A stretch of DNA of 64,000 nucleotides, taken from contig JADFUC010001461.1 in assembly GCA_019722365.1 (NCBI GenBank), positions 248,001 to 312,000 of the forward strand, read 5' to 3'. The position numbers and the translations under genes were made by a program. Positions 62,001 to 64,000 of the stretch are shown here, one piece after another. Numbering within the stretch: the first letter of the stretch is position 1; every line of letters starts with the position of its first letter. This DNA comes from Lithospermum erythrorhizon. Its lineage: Eukaryota; Streptophyta; Magnoliopsida; Boraginales; Boraginaceae. The notes beneath the pieces were generated by a model. The model did not search any database. It had not been told where the DNA came from and saw only the letters and a list, made by a program, of their open reading frames with translations.

Positions 62001-63704
62001 TCATCGGGGATGCAATTATCGGATGGAAATAATAGTTTTGGAGCCTGGTCTGCGAGTTCACATGAAAGTAACGACAGGTCATCGTCAGTGGTATGCACAC
62101 AAGACGCAAATTCCTTCATTTTAAAAGTTATGTTTAAAGTCGAAAAATATAGGGCGCAGTGAAAAAACAATATTTGATCGTTTAATTAGCTTAATTTATC
62201 TAATGTATGAGAGCTTCTATACAGGATGAACTAGAAGCAGAGATGAGAAGGCTGAAAAATGAGCTTAAACAGACAATGGAGATGTACAATACTGCTTCTA
62301 AGCAATCGCTAATAGCGAAACAGAAGGTATAATGAGCAATGAGAACTTCCACTTCCTCAATTCATGCAATTAGCCAGGGACAAGAACACAACAAAATCAT
62401 TATAATCATACTATCAATTATCAACATAATGCTGACTAGAACTTATAACAGGTTACAGAAATTGAACAATCAAAAACTGAAGAGGATCAGATAGTGGAAA
62501 CATCAAGATTGTCTGAGGAAATGGCATTAGCAATTGCAGAAAGAGAGAGAGTAAAATGTAAGGCAGCCATTGAAGCTGCTGAAACAGCACAGAAAATTGC
62601 TGAGCTAGAAGTACGACGAAGAAAGAAAGCAAGCAAAGAAGCTGAAGAATTGAAGAAAACGTTAAATGTAACAGGCAGCAATGAAGCTAGATATCATAAA
62701 TATACCATAGAGGAAATTGAAGCTGCAACTGAGAACTTCTCCTCCGCGAGAAAAATTGGAGAAGGAGGGTATGGACCTGTTTTCCAGTGTTACTTGGATC
62801 ACACACCGGTTGCAGTAAAAGTTCTACGTCCAGATGCAGTTCAAGGAGAGTCACAATTCAAACAAGAGGTATGAAACTCCATCACATTGTAATGAATCTA
62901 GTTATATACATGCGATTTTGCAAGGTGAGGTTTAACGAAAAGAATAAAATAAGGAATCTAGTTATATACAAATTCTGATTGTGACTGTAAATACAGGTTG
63001 AGGTTCTAAGTAGCATTAGACATCCCAATATGGTCCTCCTCCTCGGAGCATGCCCCGATAATAGCTGCCTTGTTTATGAGTACATGGCCAATGGAAGCTT
63101 GGATGATTGTATCTTCCCCAAAGGAAATAAACCAGTTCTTCCTTGGCAATACAGATTCCGAATTGCAGCTGAGATCGCCACAGGCCTCCTCTTTCTCCAC
63201 CAAGCCAAGCCTGAACCACTCGTGCATCGTGATCTCAAACCCGGGAACATACTGCTTGATCGGAACTATGTCAGCAAGATCAGTGATGTTGGCTTAGCTA
63301 GGCTTGTCCCCCCTTCTGTGGCAGACACGGTAACTCAATATCACATGACATCAGCAGCCGGAACTTTTTGTTACATAGATCCTGAATATCAACAAACAGG
63401 AATGCTTGGAACAAAATCAGATATTTATTCTTTGGGTGTCATGCTTCTTCAAATTATTACAGCCAGACCTCCAATGGCTCTTACTCATCACATGGATAAA
63501 GCTATTCAACGAGGCACTTTCGCGGAAATGCTCGATCCTGCAGTTCAAGATTGGCCAGTAGAGGAGGCGATGAACTACGCCAAGTTAGCACTCAAATGTA
63601 CCGAATTAAGGAAGAAAGATAGACCAGATCTTGGGAAAGAAATATTGCCTGAACTCAATAGATTAAGAGTTCTTGCAGAGCAATCTATGCCAAACATGAT
63701 TTAA
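59100..63704 (+). CDS. USP / coiled-coil / protein kinase (PUB52-like family without U-box)
   Basis: Nine exons are proposed: 59100-59256, 60650-60754, 60861-60972, 61285-61490, 61576-61633, 61760-62090, 62225-62326, 62452-62868, 62997-63704 (731 residues). The USP part (VVAIDKDKNSQSALKWAI, VILEDSDVVSALCNYV, VLGATTKVGIA) is followed by a Ser-rich linker, a coiled coil (DELEAEMRRLKNELKQTMEM) and a kinase domain. The kinase shows IGEGGYGPVF, AVKVL, HRDLKPGNILL, ISDVGLARL (DVG for DFG, normal for this family) and GTFCYIDPEYQQTG. It ends soon after the kinase, so there is no U-box. The exon 2-3 junction is uncertain: the more natural donor at 60772 gives a frame mismatch, and TAA sits where relatives have an in-frame codon just before DEVILEDSDV. 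The gene may be mis-spliced or slightly damaged there. It is the tandem relative of the preceding gene. Confidence 0.82.
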
Positions 63705-64000
63705 TACCTTACAAATTATATCTCACAAAACTAAAGCCAATGCAATTATCAAGTGCATTGTTGGTAATACAGCTTAAGTACTTCTATTGAAGAAATTAAT
63801 GTATCTTTTACTCAAAGATTTACAACTCACTTACAAATGAAGTTACATAGATACGAACAAGTTCACGAGAAGTGACCATACCATGCAACATAATTAGGGT
63901 CTAAGATTAGCTAAAAAAATCACTTCAACTACAATTGTTCATATATAAAATGGCATGATATAATGATGTAAACTTTTCTTGTTATGCTGAAATTGAATGT
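63705..64000. other. Right edge, 3' flank of USP kinase gene
   Basis: AT-rich 3' UTR and flank of the kinase gene; nothing else is recognised before the window ends. Confidence 0.5.

Overview
This is nuclear DNA from a flowering plant, very probably a eudicot. It is AT-rich, genes are split by GT-AG introns, and the families are plant ones: ECT-type YTH protein, pollen receptor-like kinase, USP/kinase proteins, NiaP/OCT7-type transporters and the peroxisome factor APEM9. The intergenic DNA carries MITEs, MULE and hAT fossils and LTR remnants. I cannot name the species from sequence alone.

Layout. 282-4935 (minus): a nine-exon CCCH zinc-finger/FG-repeat nucleoporin of the NUP42/CG1 type. 4936-12231: repeat-rich spacer with several MITEs and a decayed hAT transposase (7990-10250, minus). 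12232-25423: three tandem copies of an MFS transporter (NiaP/OCT7-like), all plus strand, with the same five-exon core and equal lengths for most exons; copy A has a GC-AG intron. About 25826-31643: a MuDR-type MULE fossil with ~160 bp terminal inverted repeats, containing a dead transposase and a nested solo-LTR-like insert. 31644-35356: repeats, including a second LTR-like block with an internal ~195 bp duplication and a four-unit tandem repeat in front of the next gene.

35357-49681 holds three genes that look decayed. The first is a YTH/ECT gene whose N-terminal half is open but whose m6A-reader domain is broken. The second is a Raf-like (STY/HT1-class) kinase on the minus strand that has lost its VAIK segment. 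The third is an APEM9 homologue missing most of its N-terminal region. A tRNA-Ile(UAU) gene with a duplicated partial copy (46017-46090) lies among them. 51225-53560 is an intact LRR pollen receptor-like pseudokinase. 55108-58112 and 59100-63704 are tandem USP/coiled-coil genes: the first ends before any kinase domain, the second carries one.

The genes do not form a pathway. The clear biological themes are tandem duplication with divergence (transporters, USP genes), clustered gene decay, and several waves of transposon insertion. I found no CRISPR, phage, operon or other undescribed system. The items most worth follow-up are the broken YTH reader, the GC-AG intron, the candidate duplicated cassette exon at 56647-56709, and the ~145 bp MITE family present four times.
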